Part shown: positions 1-9,008 of the stretch, one piece after another
Layout: each line of letters starts with the position of its first letter
How positions within the stretch are numbered: the first letter of the stretch is position 1
From: Aquincola tertiaricarbonis
GTDB lineage: Bacteria; Pseudomonadota; Gammaproteobacteria; Burkholderiales; Burkholderiaceae_C
Length of the DNA: 64,000 nt
Assembly: GCF_023573145.1 (NCBI RefSeq)
Contig: NZ_CP097636.1
Span: 3,038,001-3,102,000 of the forward strand
Reading direction: 5' to 3'
Program-made: the position numbers and the translations under genes
The notes under the pieces: generated by a model
The model's database searches: none
The model's input: the letters and a program-made list of their open reading frames with translations, nothing else
Told to the model about the DNA's origin: nothing

Positions 1-2
1 TC

Positions 3-260
3 ACCCGCCGCCTGCTGGAGGACGCCGACTGGTGCCCTGAGGAGGGGCTGCTGTACTTCCACCCCTACGGCGACCTCACCGGCGAACGCTGGCGCCAGAC
101 GCTGGCGCTGCTGGACCTGGTGCCTGTCGAGCGCCACGAGGCGGTGGTGGAAGGCGCGCTGGAAACCTTCGCGCTGTTGCTGCAATGGCTGGAGCCGGCG
201 GTGGTGGCCAGCCATCCCCGGGACGACGACACGCCCAGCGAGTGGGGGGTGGCGCTGTGA
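3..260 (+). CDS. bphO: Biliverdin-forming heme oxygenase, C-terminal part (5' truncated by window edge)
   Basis: Only the last 85 codons are present; the gene begins before the window. The visible tail contains FHPYGDLTGERW, which resembles the F-x-x-YG-x-x-x-G-x-x-W motif of bacterial heme oxygenases, followed by a helical C-terminus. The stop codon overlaps the GTG start of the phytochrome gene (GTGA). Heme oxygenases cleave heme to biliverdin, the chromophore that bacteriophytochromes bind, so the position immediately upstream of a bphP gene supports the call. The N-terminal heme-ligand histidine lies outside the window, so the identification rests on the short motif and the context. Confidence 0.72.
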   Translation, partial: TRRLLEDADWCPEEGLLYFHPYGDLTGERWRQTLALLDLVPVERHEAVVEGALETFALLLQWLEPAVVASHPRDDDTPSEWGVAL

Positions 261-2482
261 CGCCGGAGGAACAAGCCGCCGACGCCTGCGCCCGCGAGCC
301 CATCCACATTCCCGGCACCATCCAGCCGCACGGTGCGCTGCTGGTGGTGGACGCCGACGACGGTCGGGTGCTGCAGGCCAGCGCCAACGCGGCCCAGGTG
401 CTGGGCCTGCCCGCAGCGCCGCAGCACAGCCGCGAGCTGGACCCCGCTTTGCCCGACCTGCTGGCCGCTGTGAGCGAGGGCCGTGAAGGCGCGCTGCAGC
501 AGCCGCTGGCCTGCGGTGCCCGCATGCTGCAGCTCAGCGCCCATGCCACGCCGCAGGGCCTGGTGCTGGAGCTCGAGCCGCTGGACCTGAGCGAGATGCG
601 CACGCTGGATGCGCTGTACCCGCGGCTGCGCAGCTTCCTCGACCATGTGGAGGGCGAGGACGACGTCGCCCTGCTGGGCCGCTATGCCGCGCAGGAGGTG
701 CGCCAGCTCACCGGCTTCGACCGCGTGATGGTGTACCGCTTCGACGAGGACTGGCACGGCACCGTGATCGCCGAGGACGGCAACGGCAACCTGCCCAGCT
801 ACCTGGACCTGCGCTTTCCGGCCAGCGACATCCCGGCGCAGGCGCGAGAGATGTACCGCCGCCACCGGCTGCGGCTGATTCCCGATGCGCGCTACCAGCC
901 GGTGCCGGTGCTGCCGGCCGCCAGCCCGGTCGATGGCCAGCCGCTGGACCTGTCCGGCTCGGCGCTGCGCAGCGTCTCGCCGGTGCACCTGCAGTACATG
1001 CGCAACATGGGCACGGCGGCCTCGATGTCGGTGTCCATCGTCATCGACGGCGAACTGTGGGGCCTGGTGGCCTGCCACCATGCACAGCCGATGCGGGTGG
1101 GTGCCCCCACGCGGGCGGCCTGCGACTTCCTGGGCCAGATCCTGGCATTGAAGATCGGATCGCGCGAGCGGGGCCAGGAAGCCGCGCTGCGCTGGGCCGC
1201 CAAGGAGCTGGAGCACGACCTCGTGGCGCGCATGGCCGATGCCGGCGATGCGCCCGACGCGGCGCTGCACCGCCTGGTCAAGAGCCCCGAGGCCTGGATG
1301 CGCCTGACCCGCGCCACCGGCGCCGCATTGCTGCGTGGCGACGCGGTGCACACCGTGGGCCACACACCGCCGGCCGAGCAGCTGCAGGCGCTGGCCGCCT
1401 GGCTGCACCAGCGGCAGGACCGGGGCGAGCTGTTCTCCACCCATGCGCTGCCCTCGGTGTACCCGCCGGCCGAGCAGTTCACCGACAGTGGCTGCGGCCT
1501 CATCGCCGCGCCGATCTCCGCCATCCACCCGCACTACGTGATGTGGTTCCGCCCCGAGCGCATCCACACCGTGCAGTGGGGCGGCCGGCCCGAGAAGGCC
1601 ACCGCCGCCGACGGCAGCCTGTCGCCCCGCGCCTCCTTCGCGGCCTGGACGCAGGAAGTGCGCGGCACCGCGCAGCGCTGGTCGGCGGTGGAGGTGGATG
1701 CGGCCCGCAGCTTCTGCCAGGCCATGGTGACGCTGGTGCTCAAGCAGGCCGAGCAGCGCGCCGCGCTGTCCGACCGGCTGGAAACCAGCAACCGCGAGCT
1801 GGAGGCGTTTTCGTACTCGGTGTCGCACGACCTGCGGGCGCCCTTTCGCCACATCGTCGGCTTCGCGCAGCTGTTGGGCGAGAGCGAGCCCCAGCTGGCC
1901 GCGCGCTCGCGCCACTACCTGGACACCATCGTCGAATCGGCGCTGTCGGCCGGCCGGCTGGTGGACGACCTGCTGAACTTCTCGCAGCTGGGCCGCGCCA
2001 GCCTGGAAACCGCGCCGGTGGACATGGCCAAGCTGGTGGACGAGGTGCGCCGTTCAATGCGCATCGACCAGGGCACGCGCCAGGTCGAGTGGCTGATCGG
2101 CCCGCTGCCGCCCGCCTGGGGCGACGCCTCGCTGCTGCGGCAGGCCTGGTCCAACCTGATCGACAACGCGATCAAGTACACCCGCCGCAAGGACGTGGCC
2201 GTGATCCGCGTCAGCGGCGAGGTGCGGGCCCACGAGACGGTGTACTCGGTGGCCGACAACGGCGTCGGCTTCGACATGGCCTACCAGGGCAAGCTGTTCG
2301 GGGTGTTCCAGCGGCTGCACCGCGTCGAGGACTTCGAGGGCAGCGGCATCGGCCTGGCCCTGACGCGGCGCATCATCGACCGCCACGGCGGCTGGATCGC
2401 GGCCGAGGGGCAGCCCGATGAAGGCGCCACCTTCCGCTTCGGCCTGCCGCGCTCATCCCATCTCAAGACGGACCATGACTGA
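257..2482 (+). CDS. bphP: Bacteriophytochrome histidine kinase
   Basis: This is a red/far-red photoreceptor kinase of about 741 aa. In order it has a PAS-2 domain, a GAF domain with the DIP motif at about residue 191, a PHY domain with a PRASF tongue motif, a HisKA domain with SVSHDLRAP (phospho-acceptor His about 524), and a HATPase domain ending near VGFDMAYQGKLFGVF and GSGIGLALTRR. Cys11, in DACAREPIHIPG, is at the position where biliverdin is covalently attached in bacteriophytochromes. I chose the GTG at 257, which overlaps the heme oxygenase stop. A longer frame back to 185 would add an N-terminus with no family similarity. It is very probably co-transcribed with the upstream oxygenase and the two downstream regulators, whose genes also overlap. 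Confidence 0.93.
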   Translation: MTPEEQAADACAREPIHIPGTIQPHGALLVVDADDGRVLQASANAAQVLGLPAAPQHSRELDPALPDLLAAVSEGREGALQQPLACGARMLQLSAHATPQGLVLELEPLDLSEMRTLDALYPRLRSFLDHVEGEDDVALLGRYAAQEVRQLTGFDRVMVYRFDEDWHGTVIAEDGNGNLPSYLDLRFPASDIPAQAREMYRRHRLRLIPDARYQPVPVLPAASPVDGQPLDLSGSALRSVSPVHLQYMRNMGTAASMSVSIVIDGELWGLVACHHAQPMRVGAPTRAACDFLGQILALKIGSRERGQEAALRWAAKELEHDLVARMADAGDAPDAALHRLVKSPEAWMRLTRATGAALLRGDAVHTVGHTPPAEQLQALAAWLHQRQDRGELFSTHALPSVYPPAEQFTDSGCGLIAAPISAIHPHYVMWFRPERIHTVQWGGRPEKATAADGSLSPRASFAAWTQEVRGTAQRWSAVEVDAARSFCQAMVTLVLKQAEQRAALSDRLETSNRELEAFSYSVSHDLRAPFRHIVGFAQLLGESEPQLAARSRHYLDTIVESALSAGRLVDDLLNFSQLGRASLETAPVDMAKLVDEVRRSMRIDQGTRQVEWLIGPLPPAWGDASLLRQAWSNLIDNAIKYTRRKDVAVIRVSGEVRAHETVYSVADNGVGFDMAYQGKLFGVFQRLHRVEDFEGSGIGLALTRRIIDRHGGWIAAEGQPDEGATFRFGLPRSSHLKTDHD

Positions 2483-3011
2483 CAAGCCTGACCCGGCTGG
2501 CGACGCGCAGACGCACGCGCCGCTGGCCAAGACCATCGAGCTGCTGGCCGCCGCCAGCCGCACGACCGAACTGCGGCCCATCCTGCTGGTGGAAGACAGC
2601 CCCAACGACCTGGAGCTGGCCCTGGCCGCGCTGGAGCGTTGCCAGCTGGCCAACCCCATCCACGTGGCCCGCGACGGCGTGGAAGCGCTGGACTACCTGT
2701 ATGCACGTGGCGCCTGGCAGGGCCGTGAGGTGGGCGACCCCGCCGTGGTGCTGCTCGACCTGAAGCTGCCGCGCCTGGACGGGCTGGAAGTGCTGGAGCG
2801 GGTGAAGAAGGACCCGCTGCTGCGTGCGGTGCCCATCGTGATGCTGACCTCCTCGCGCGAAGAGCGCGACCTGGTGCGCAGCTACGAGCTGGGCGTCAAT
2901 GCCTTCGTCGTCAAGCCGGTCGACTTCCGCGCCTTCCTGCAGGCCATCCAGGAACTGGGCATGTTCTGGGCCGTGCTCAACCAACCGCCGCCCCGCCTTT
3001 CCCACCGATGA
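2475..3011 (+). CDS. Rcp1-like single-domain response regulator
   Basis: This CheY-like receiver protein has 178 aa. The N-terminal ~30 residues are a short extension; the receiver then begins with RPILLVEDSPNDLEL. The likely phospho-acceptor is Asp95 in VVLLDLKLPR, the conserved Thr lies in IVMLTSS, and the Lys is in FVVKPVDF. The C-terminal stretch FLQAIQELGMFWAVLN is typical of Rcp1-type regulators, which accept phosphate from phytochrome kinases. There is no output domain. The ATG overlaps the 3' end of bphP by 8 bp, which indicates translational coupling and makes BphP the most likely phosphodonor. Confidence 0.9.
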   Translation: MTDKPDPAGDAQTHAPLAKTIELLAAASRTTELRPILLVEDSPNDLELALAALERCQLANPIHVARDGVEALDYLYARGAWQGREVGDPAVVLLDLKLPRLDGLEVLERVKKDPLLRAVPIVMLTSSREERDLVRSYELGVNAFVVKPVDFRAFLQAIQELGMFWAVLNQPPPRLSHR

Positions 3012-5464
3012 ACGGTCCCGCTCGCGTCCTGCTGCTGGAAGACAGCGACATCGACACCGAACTGATCTGCACCTACCTGCAACGCGCACAGATGCCGATC
3101 GAGGTGGTGCGGGCCGCCCGCCGCGGCGAGTTCCTGGCCGCGCTGCAACGCACCGACATCGACCTGGTGCTGGCCGACTACTCGCTGCCCGACTTCGACG
3201 GCATCGCCGCGCTGAAGCAGGCGCGCGAGAAGCTGCCCGACGTGCCCTTCGTCTTCGTCTCTGGCGTGGTGGGCGAAGACGTGGCCACCGATGCGCTGCG
3301 CCAGGGCGCCACCGACTACGTGCTCAAGCGCAACCTGGCGCGGCTGCCCAAGGCGGTGGAACGTGCGCTGGCCGAGGCGCACGAGCGCATGCGCCGCCGC
3401 GACGCCGAAGCCGCGCTGGGCGCCAGCGAAGCCACGGCCCGGCTGGCGCTCGAGCGGCAGCGCCAGGCCGAGGTGCTGTTCCGGCTGGCGGCCGAGGCCG
3501 CCAACATGGGCGTGTGGGAGTTCGACCCCGACGGCCCGCGGCTGTGGATCGACGACGGCCTGCGCCGCATCGCCGATATACCGCCTGGCGCGCAGGTGGA
3601 CTACGCCTATTTCGTCTCGCAGGTGGTGCACCCCGACGACCGCGTGCTGTTCGAGCAGTCGCTGGCCGCGGCCCTGGTGCCCGATGGCCGGCCCGAGCTG
3701 GAATTCGAGCACCGGGTGATCACGCTGGCCGACGAGCGTGTGCGCTGGCTGGCCATCGCCGGCCGCCGCTTCGACAGTGACGACGGCGGCTCGCGCCTGG
3801 TGGGCACCGCGCGCGACGTCACCGGCCAGCGCCGCAAGGGCGAAGCCCTGCGCCGCCTGAACGAGGCACTGGGCGAGCGGGTGGAGCAACGCACCCGCGA
3901 GCGTGACCGCATCTGGAACCTCTCGGCCGACTTGATGGCCGTGTGGCGGCCAGACGGCACGCCCGAGGCGCTGAACCCCGCCTGGGAGAGCCTGCTGGGC
4001 TGGCCCGCCGCCGAGGTGATGAGCCAGGCCATCGTCGACCTGCTGCACCCGGCCGACGTGGCCGTGACACGCACCGCGATGGACACGCTGGGTGCCGGCG
4101 CCGGCACCGCCCGCTTCGACAGCCGGGTGCGCAGCCGCGACGGCAGCTACCGCTGGATCCGCTGGGCGGTGCGGCCCGATGCCGGCTACTTCTACGCCAT
4201 CGGCCGCGACGTGACCGAGGAGCGCGCCGCCGCCGATGAACTGGCCGCCACCAATGAAGAGCTGAAGCAGCAGATCGAGGAGCGCAGCCGCGTGGAGGCC
4301 ACGCTGCAGCAGATGCAGCGGCTGGAAGCCGTGGGCCAGCTCACCTCGGGCGTGGCGCACGACTTCAACAACCTGCTGACGGTGGTGCTGTCCAACATCA
4401 GCCTGATCCGCCGGCTGCTCAACCAGGGCGGCACGGCCGACGAGCGGGTGCTCAAGCGGCTCGATTCCATGCAGAGCGCGGCCGAACGCGGCGCCAAGCT
4501 CACCGCGCAGATGCTGGCCTTCTCACGCCGGCAGCGGCTGGAGCCGCAGGTCATCGACCTCAACGACACGGTGCTGGCGCTGCGCGACCTGCTGCAGTCC
4601 ACCATGGGCGGCAGCGTGCGCCTGGCCACCGAGCTGACGCGCCCGCTGTGGCCCGCGCTGGTGGACGTGACGCAGATGGAGCTGATCGTGCTGAACCTGG
4701 CCATCAACGCGCGCGACGCGATGGAGGTGGGCGGCAGCCTGACGGTGCGCACCGCCAACGTCACGCTGGGCCCGCCCGAGCGGCCGGAAGAACCCGAGGC
4801 CGGCGACTACGTGGCGCTGACCGTCAGCGACACCGGCAGCGGCATGACGCCCGAGGTGCTGGCCAAGGCCTTCGAGCCCTTCTTCACCACCAAGGAAGTG
4901 GGCAAGGGATCGGGCCTGGGGCTGGCCCAGGTGTACGGCTTTGCCAAACAGTCGGGCGGCGGCGTGCGCATCGACACCCAGCCCGGCGTGGGCACCTCGG
5001 TGCATGTGTTCATGCCGCGGGCCGAGGGCGAAGTGCGCCAGCGCGAACCCGAGGTGACGCAGCACGGCCTGCTGGACGGCCACGAGCCCAGCCACACGCT
5101 GCTGCTGGTGGACGACGACCCCGCGGTGCGCGACGCCACCTCGTCGATGCTGCGGGCCATCGGCTACCGCGTGATCGAGGCCGGCAGCGGCGGCGCTGCG
5201 CTGGAGCTGCTGGCCCGGCGCAAGGACATCGAGCTGGTGCTGGCCGACTTCGCGATGCCGGGCATGAACGGCGCCGAGCTGGTGCGGCTGCTCAAGCTCT
5301 CGCACCCGCACCTCAAGACCATGTTCCTCACCGGCTTCGTCGACCTGGCTGCGCTGAAGGACATCCCCGAGGAGCAGGTGCTGCAAAAGCCCCTGCGCGA
5401 CGAGGAGCTGGCGCGCCGGCTGCGCCGCGCGCTGCGCGGCGGACCGAGCCGGACGCTCAACTGA
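3008..5464 (+). CDS. Hybrid sensor histidine kinase with N- and C-terminal receiver domains
   Basis: The 818-aa protein has an unusual order: a receiver domain (residues ~5–125, Asp57 in DLVLADYSLPDFDG), two PAS/PAC domains (~150–275 and ~295–410), a coiled stretch, a HisKA domain (His451 in TSGVAHDFNNLL), a HATPase domain (GSGLGLAQVYGFAKQSGG) and a second receiver (Asp747 in VLADFAMPGMNG). The ATG overlaps the stop of the Rcp1-like regulator (ATGA). An N-terminal receiver on a kinase is typical of phosphorelay kinases whose activity is set by an upstream kinase. Here BphP is the obvious candidate. The membrane is not crossed, so the protein is probably cytoplasmic. The final output partner is not in the window. 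Confidence 0.9.
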   Translation: MNGPARVLLLEDSDIDTELICTYLQRAQMPIEVVRAARRGEFLAALQRTDIDLVLADYSLPDFDGIAALKQAREKLPDVPFVFVSGVVGEDVATDALRQGATDYVLKRNLARLPKAVERALAEAHERMRRRDAEAALGASEATARLALERQRQAEVLFRLAAEAANMGVWEFDPDGPRLWIDDGLRRIADIPPGAQVDYAYFVSQVVHPDDRVLFEQSLAAALVPDGRPELEFEHRVITLADERVRWLAIAGRRFDSDDGGSRLVGTARDVTGQRRKGEALRRLNEALGERVEQRTRERDRIWNLSADLMAVWRPDGTPEALNPAWESLLGWPAAEVMSQAIVDLLHPADVAVTRTAMDTLGAGAGTARFDSRVRSRDGSYRWIRWAVRPDAGYFYAIGRDVTEERAAADELAATNEELKQQIEERSRVEATLQQMQRLEAVGQLTSGVAHDFNNLLTVVLSNISLIRRLLNQGGTADERVLKRLDSMQSAAERGAKLTAQMLAFSRRQRLEPQVIDLNDTVLALRDLLQSTMGGSVRLATELTRPLWPALVDVTQMELIVLNLAINARDAMEVGGSLTVRTANVTLGPPERPEEPEAGDYVALTVSDTGSGMTPEVLAKAFEPFFTTKEVGKGSGLGLAQVYGFAKQSGGGVRIDTQPGVGTSVHVFMPRAEGEVRQREPEVTQHGLLDGHEPSHTLLLVDDDPAVRDATSSMLRAIGYRVIEAGSGGAALELLARRKDIELVLADFAMPGMNGAELVRLLKLSHPHLKTMFLTGFVDLAALKDIPEEQVLQKPLRDEELARRLRRALRGGPSRTLN

Positions 5465-5468
5465 GAGT

Positions 5469-5540
5469 GCCCCCAAGCTCGCTGCGCTCGCGCCCCCCCG
5501 AGGGGGATCTCAGTCCCTTGGGGCGGCCCGGCGGGACTGA
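5469..5540. repeat. Dispersed GC-rich intergenic repeat, copy A
   Basis: The sequence runs from GCCCCCAAGCTCGCTGCGCT through a C-run/G-run hairpin to CTTGGGGCGGCC. A second copy lies in the opposite orientation at about 15894–15954. Copy A fills the gap between two convergent genes (the hybrid kinase and the PIN gene) and contains several short self-complementary stretches, so it could act as a bidirectional terminator. Similar palindromic elements are common between genes of Burkholderiales. Confidence 0.7.
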
Positions 5541-5555
5541 GGGCCGCGCTGCCTG

Positions 5556-5969
5556 CTAGCTGCTGTACGTCGTCAGGAAGGACGAGGCCGTCATGATGCG
5601 CGTGCGGCCATGATGACCCAGGCCCAACAGATCGCGCTTGTCGCCCGTCACCAAAACATCAGCATGGCCAGCGAGCGCCAGAGCGAGAAGGTAGTCATCG
5701 TTGGGATCAGGCGAAATCGGGGTAACGACCAAACCATCGATCAGCTGGGCCACAGCGCGCAGTTCATTGATCAGCCGGCCAGCCAAGGCCGGCTGCAGCC
5801 TCTCACGAATTTTGGGGTAGCGGGTCACCCGCATCAGCTCGTCAAGCTGCTGGCTGCAACTCAGCACCGTGAAACGCCCAGCCCGCCACTGGGCCATGAG
5901 CTGACCAGGCACTGAATCTGCGCTCAGAAGCGTACTGACCAGGATGTTGGTATCAACGACCACGCGCAC
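5556..5969 (-). CDS. PIN-domain toxin (putative VapC-like RNase)
   Basis: This 137-aa protein is a single PIN domain. It opens with MRVVVDTNILVS, which carries the first metal-binding Asp (residue 6). The middle has a conserved Glu in QQLDELMRV. Later acidic residues lie in SPDPNDDYLLALA and VTGDKRDLL. It belongs to the COG1569-type putative toxin family, whose members are Mg-dependent endoribonucleases. The start is a GTG only 3 bp after the stop of the ribbon-helix-helix gene, so the two form a toxin–antitoxin pair in the usual antitoxin-first order. The RNA target cannot be told from sequence. Confidence 0.85.
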   Translation of the reverse strand: MRVVVDTNILVSTLLSADSVPGQLMAQWRAGRFTVLSCSQQLDELMRVTRYPKIRERLQPALAGRLINELRAVAQLIDGLVVTPISPDPNDDYLLALALAGHADVLVTGDKRDLLGLGHHGRTRIMTASSFLTTYSS

Positions 5970-5972
5970 GGG

Positions 5973-6245
5973 TTACGTGTCCGTTGATCCAGGCGAAGGC
6001 CGCGCCAGGCGCACGGCCGTGACAGCCTCATCCACCAGGTTCTGAAGTTCATCGGCCGACAGATCGGCAAAGCCCTCGCGCGCCTGCTGCATGCTCTCGT
6101 CGAGCATGCGCCAGCGCACGGCCTCTTCGATGAATTTGGAAAGGTCACCTTTGCGGCCGCCGCGGGCACCCAGGAACGAGCGCAAAGCGAGATCCGTTTC
6201 CTTGGAGACCATCACCGACCACCGCGCCATGTTGTCGCCTGCCAT
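5973..6245 (-). CDS. Ribbon-helix-helix antitoxin of the PIN toxin
   Basis: The protein has about 90 aa. The N-terminal segment ARWSVMVSKETDLALRSFL followed by DLSKFIEEAVRWRML has the beta-strand plus two-helix pattern of a ribbon-helix-helix DNA-binding domain. The C-terminal ~35 residues are acidic and probably bind the toxin. I used the ATG at 6245 (MAGDNMARW); the ATG at 6230 is an equally reasonable start. A longer frame extends to 6314 but would translate the putative operator. The gene lies 3 bp upstream of the PIN toxin gene on the same strand. Confidence 0.78.
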   Translation of the reverse strand: MAGDNMARWSVMVSKETDLALRSFLGARGGRKGDLSKFIEEAVRWRMLDESMQQAREGFADLSADELQNLVDEAVTAVRLARPSPGSTDT

Positions 6246-6287
6246 GGGATTCACCTGCACCTGCCCATTTGAAGACCGGCAGTTTCG

Positions 6288-6325
6288 CATAAACACCATA
6301 GCGCTCATGCGCATTTGTGTTTATG
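6288..6325. promoter_or_regulatory. Inverted repeat, probable operator of the toxin–antitoxin operon
   Basis: CATAAACAC (6288–6296) is perfectly repeated in inverse as GTGTTTATG (6317–6325), with a 20-bp spacer that itself contains GCGC-TCAT-GCGC. It lies about 43 bp upstream of the preferred antitoxin start. RHH antitoxins normally autoregulate by binding such repeats. The functional role is inferred. Confidence 0.55.
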
Positions 6326-6339
6326 TGCCTAGATGGCCG

Positions 6340-8007
6340 CTATTGCTCCTCAGCCAGCGGCGCCAGCTGCGAGTGGCGGATGCGGGTGTTGGCCAGCGCG
6401 CCCGCCGACTCCAGGATGGGATAGGCGATCGAGCACAGGTGCGAATTGATGCGCTTGAGATCGCTGATCAGGTCCAGGTGCAGCGAGCTGGTCTCGATGC
6501 TTTGCGCCGTGTTGTCGCGCAGCCGCGCAATGTGGTTGGCCGCGTACTCATGCTCCAGGTCGCGGAAACGGGCCTTTTCTTCCAGCAGCCGCTGCGCATC
6601 GCGCACATGGCCATCGAGGAAGACGCTCATCGCCAGCCGCAGGTTGGCCAGCAGCCGCTCGTGCAGGTGGCAGATCTCGGCCATGCCGGCTTCCGAGAAG
6701 CTGCGGTTCTTGCGGATCTTCTTGTCTTCCACGTCCTGGAGGATGCGCTCGATGATGTCGCCGATCTGCTCCATGTTGATGGTGAAGCTGACGATGTCGG
6801 TCCAGCGCCGGCCCTCACGCTCGGACAGCGCCTCGCGCGAGATCTGCGTCAGGTAGAACTTGATGGCCGAGTACAGCTCGTCCACGGTGTCGTCCATCTT
6901 GCGCAGCTGCTCGGCCAGCCGCAGGTCGTTGTGGCGGATCACCGGCAGGATGCCGCGCAGCATGGTCTCCACCACGTCGGCCTGGTGCAGCGCCTCACGC
7001 GCAGCGCAGCTGATGGCCAGCGACGGCGTGGCCAGCGCCACCGGGTCGAGGTGGCGCGGCCGCTCGCCCGGGCCGCCCTGCCGCGGGTCGGGCAGCCAGC
7101 GCACCACCCAGCGGCCCACCACGCCGGTCAGGCCGATGAACAGCATCGCCAACGTGACGTTGAAGCCCAGGTGGAACAGCACCACCTGCTGGTGCACGGT
7201 GGGCACCGTCTCCTGCAGCAGCACGTGCACATGGCCCAGCAGCGGCATGGCCAGCACCGCACCCGTCACCTTGAACAGGAAGTTGCCCAGCGGCAGACGC
7301 CGCACCTGCGGCGCGGCCCCGCTGGTGGCCAGGATGGCCAGCAGCCCGCTGCCCAGGTTGGCGCCGATCACCAGCCCCAGCGCCACGTTGGTGGGCAGCA
7401 GACCTTGTGAAGCGAGCGTGGCCGTCAGCAGCACGATGGCCAGGCTGGAATAGGCCGCCACCGTCAGCACCGCGCCCACCAGCACATCGAGCAGGATCTC
7501 GTTGGGCAGCGACACCAGCAGCGTGCGCACCACCGGCGACCGCGTCATCGGCTCCGTCGCCTGCACGATCAACTGCAGCGCCAGCGTGATCAGCCCCAGC
7601 CCGATCAGCACCCGCCCCACCCGGCCGGCCGCCGAGTTCTGGCGCGAGACGAACATCACCACGCCCACGAAGATGAGCAGCGGGGACAGCCAGGACAGGT
7701 CGAAGGAGAACACCACCGCCATCAGCGAGGTGCCCATGTCGGCGCCCAGCATCACCGCCAGCGCGGCGCTGGTGCTCACCAGTCCCTTGCCCACGAAGGA
7801 GGCCACGATGAGGCAGGTGGCGGTGCTGGACTGCACGAGCCCGGTGACGCCCAGCCCCGCCAGCATGGCCGGCACGCGCCTGCTGAAGCTGGATGCCAGC
7901 ACCGTGCGCAGGTTCTCGCCGAAGACCTGCAGCACCCCGGTGCGGACGATGTGGGTGCCCCAGACCAGCAGCGCAATGGCCGCCAGCAGATTCAACAGGT
8001 GGATCAT
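6340..8007 (-). CDS. Na/Pi cotransporter family protein with PhoU-like C-terminal domain
   Basis: This 555-aa protein has an N-terminal membrane half with two Na_Pi_cotrans repeats. The first carries the family QSS motif in GLVQSSTATCLIVASFVGKG and the second carries LGLVIGANLGSGLLA. About eight hydrophobic segments lie in residues 1–310. The C-terminal half (about 330–550) is a soluble PhoU-like helical domain. Members of this NptA/YjbB-like family are thought to move phosphate across the inner membrane with sodium. The gene is divergent from the C26 hydrolase gene. Direction of transport is not evident from the sequence. Confidence 0.88.
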   Translation of the reverse strand: MIHLLNLLAAIALLVWGTHIVRTGVLQVFGENLRTVLASSFSRRVPAMLAGLGVTGLVQSSTATCLIVASFVGKGLVSTSAALAVMLGADMGTSLMAVVFSFDLSWLSPLLIFVGVVMFVSRQNSAAGRVGRVLIGLGLITLALQLIVQATEPMTRSPVVRTLLVSLPNEILLDVLVGAVLTVAAYSSLAIVLLTATLASQGLLPTNVALGLVIGANLGSGLLAILATSGAAPQVRRLPLGNFLFKVTGAVLAMPLLGHVHVLLQETVPTVHQQVVLFHLGFNVTLAMLFIGLTGVVGRWVVRWLPDPRQGGPGERPRHLDPVALATPSLAISCAAREALHQADVVETMLRGILPVIRHNDLRLAEQLRKMDDTVDELYSAIKFYLTQISREALSEREGRRWTDIVSFTINMEQIGDIIERILQDVEDKKIRKNRSFSEAGMAEICHLHERLLANLRLAMSVFLDGHVRDAQRLLEEKARFRDLEHEYAANHIARLRDNTAQSIETSSLHLDLISDLKRINSHLCSIAYPILESAGALANTRIRHSQLAPLAEEQ

Positions 8008-8162
8008 CGGTACAGCTTACGTAGTTTTTAAGCGGCTGGCGCGGCCCATGTGCGGGGGAGGCCGATACAGTGAGTGCTCCACGCAGGACCCGGGCCAGGG
8101 CATGGCGATTGCCGCGACCCTTCCTGCCTTCTTGTCGCGCCTTGCCGTCTTCCCTGCCGCCC

Positions 8163-8993
8163 ATGTCTGACGCCGCTGCCACCTCCGACGCCCCCAAGAC
8201 GCCGCTGCTGATCGGGCTGTCCGCCCGCATCTACCATCCGACCACGCCGGTGCCCAGCCTGGGTGGCGTGTTTACCCGCACCCTGCACTACCTGGAGCAG
8301 TCGGTCGCGCACTGGGTGATGTCGCGCGACGTGCTGGGCGTGATGATTCCCGCGGTGGAAAGCGACAGCCTGGTGCGGCGCAGCGACATGAGCCTGCACC
8401 GCTATGCCGAGATGCTGGACGGCCTGGTGCTGCAGGGCGGCACCGACATCTCGCCCGAAACCTATGGCGAATCGCCGATGAAGCCGGCCTGGGGCGGCGA
8501 CCGCGTGCGCGACCTGTACGAGATGGAGCTGCTGGACGCCTTCATCTCGGCCGGCAAGCCGGTGCTGGGCATCTGCCGCGGCTGCCAGCTGATCAACGTG
8601 GCCTTCGGCGGCTCGCTGTACCAGGACATTCCCAGCCAGCTGCCCGGCGCGCTGCGCCACCACGACGAGAACACCTACGAGCGCCAATTCCACCGCATGA
8701 GCATCGTGCGCGGCACCAAGCTGGCCCAGCTGTACCCCGATCGAAGCAGCGCCGCCATCAACTCCATCCACCACCAGTCGGTGAAGACGCTGGGCCACGA
8801 CCTGGAAGTGGAGGCGCTGGCCATCCCCGACGGCGTGGTGGAAGCCATCCGCTGGAAAGGCCCGAGCTACGTGTTCGGCATGCAGTGGCACCCCGAATTC
8901 ATGGCGCTGAACCGCACCCACGCCGACGAGCTGGACGGCACGCCCATCCTCGACGACTTCCTCGCCGCCGCGCGGGCGCGCAAGGCGCGCTGA
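8163..8993 (+). CDS. Class-I glutamine-amidotransferase-like hydrolase (peptidase C26, PuuD-like)
   Basis: This 276-aa cytoplasmic protein has the nucleophile elbow GICRGCQLINVAFGG with catalytic Cys138. It also has the His-Glu pair in MQWHPEF (His243, Glu245). This triad and the LQGGTDISPETYG segment match the peptidase C26 / gamma-glutamyl-gamma-aminobutyrate hydrolase family. I chose the ATG at 8163 because the 31 upstream residues in the open frame are Arg/Pro-rich and unlike the family. Substrate is uncertain: PuuD-type members cleave gamma-glutamyl-GABA in putrescine catabolism, but no other putrescine gene is visible here. Confidence 0.85.
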   Translation: MSDAAATSDAPKTPLLIGLSARIYHPTTPVPSLGGVFTRTLHYLEQSVAHWVMSRDVLGVMIPAVESDSLVRRSDMSLHRYAEMLDGLVLQGGTDISPETYGESPMKPAWGGDRVRDLYEMELLDAFISAGKPVLGICRGCQLINVAFGGSLYQDIPSQLPGALRHHDENTYERQFHRMSIVRGTKLAQLYPDRSSAAINSIHHQSVKTLGHDLEVEALAIPDGVVEAIRWKGPSYVFGMQWHPEFMALNRTHADELDGTPILDDFLAAARARKAR

Positions 8994-9008
8994 GCCCGGG
9001 CCCGGGCC

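Noticed and set aside
65..1915. 616-aa antisense open frame opposite bphP
   Set aside because: It is an Arg/Gln/His-rich shadow typical of GC-rich coding strands; the + strand has clear phytochrome motifs.
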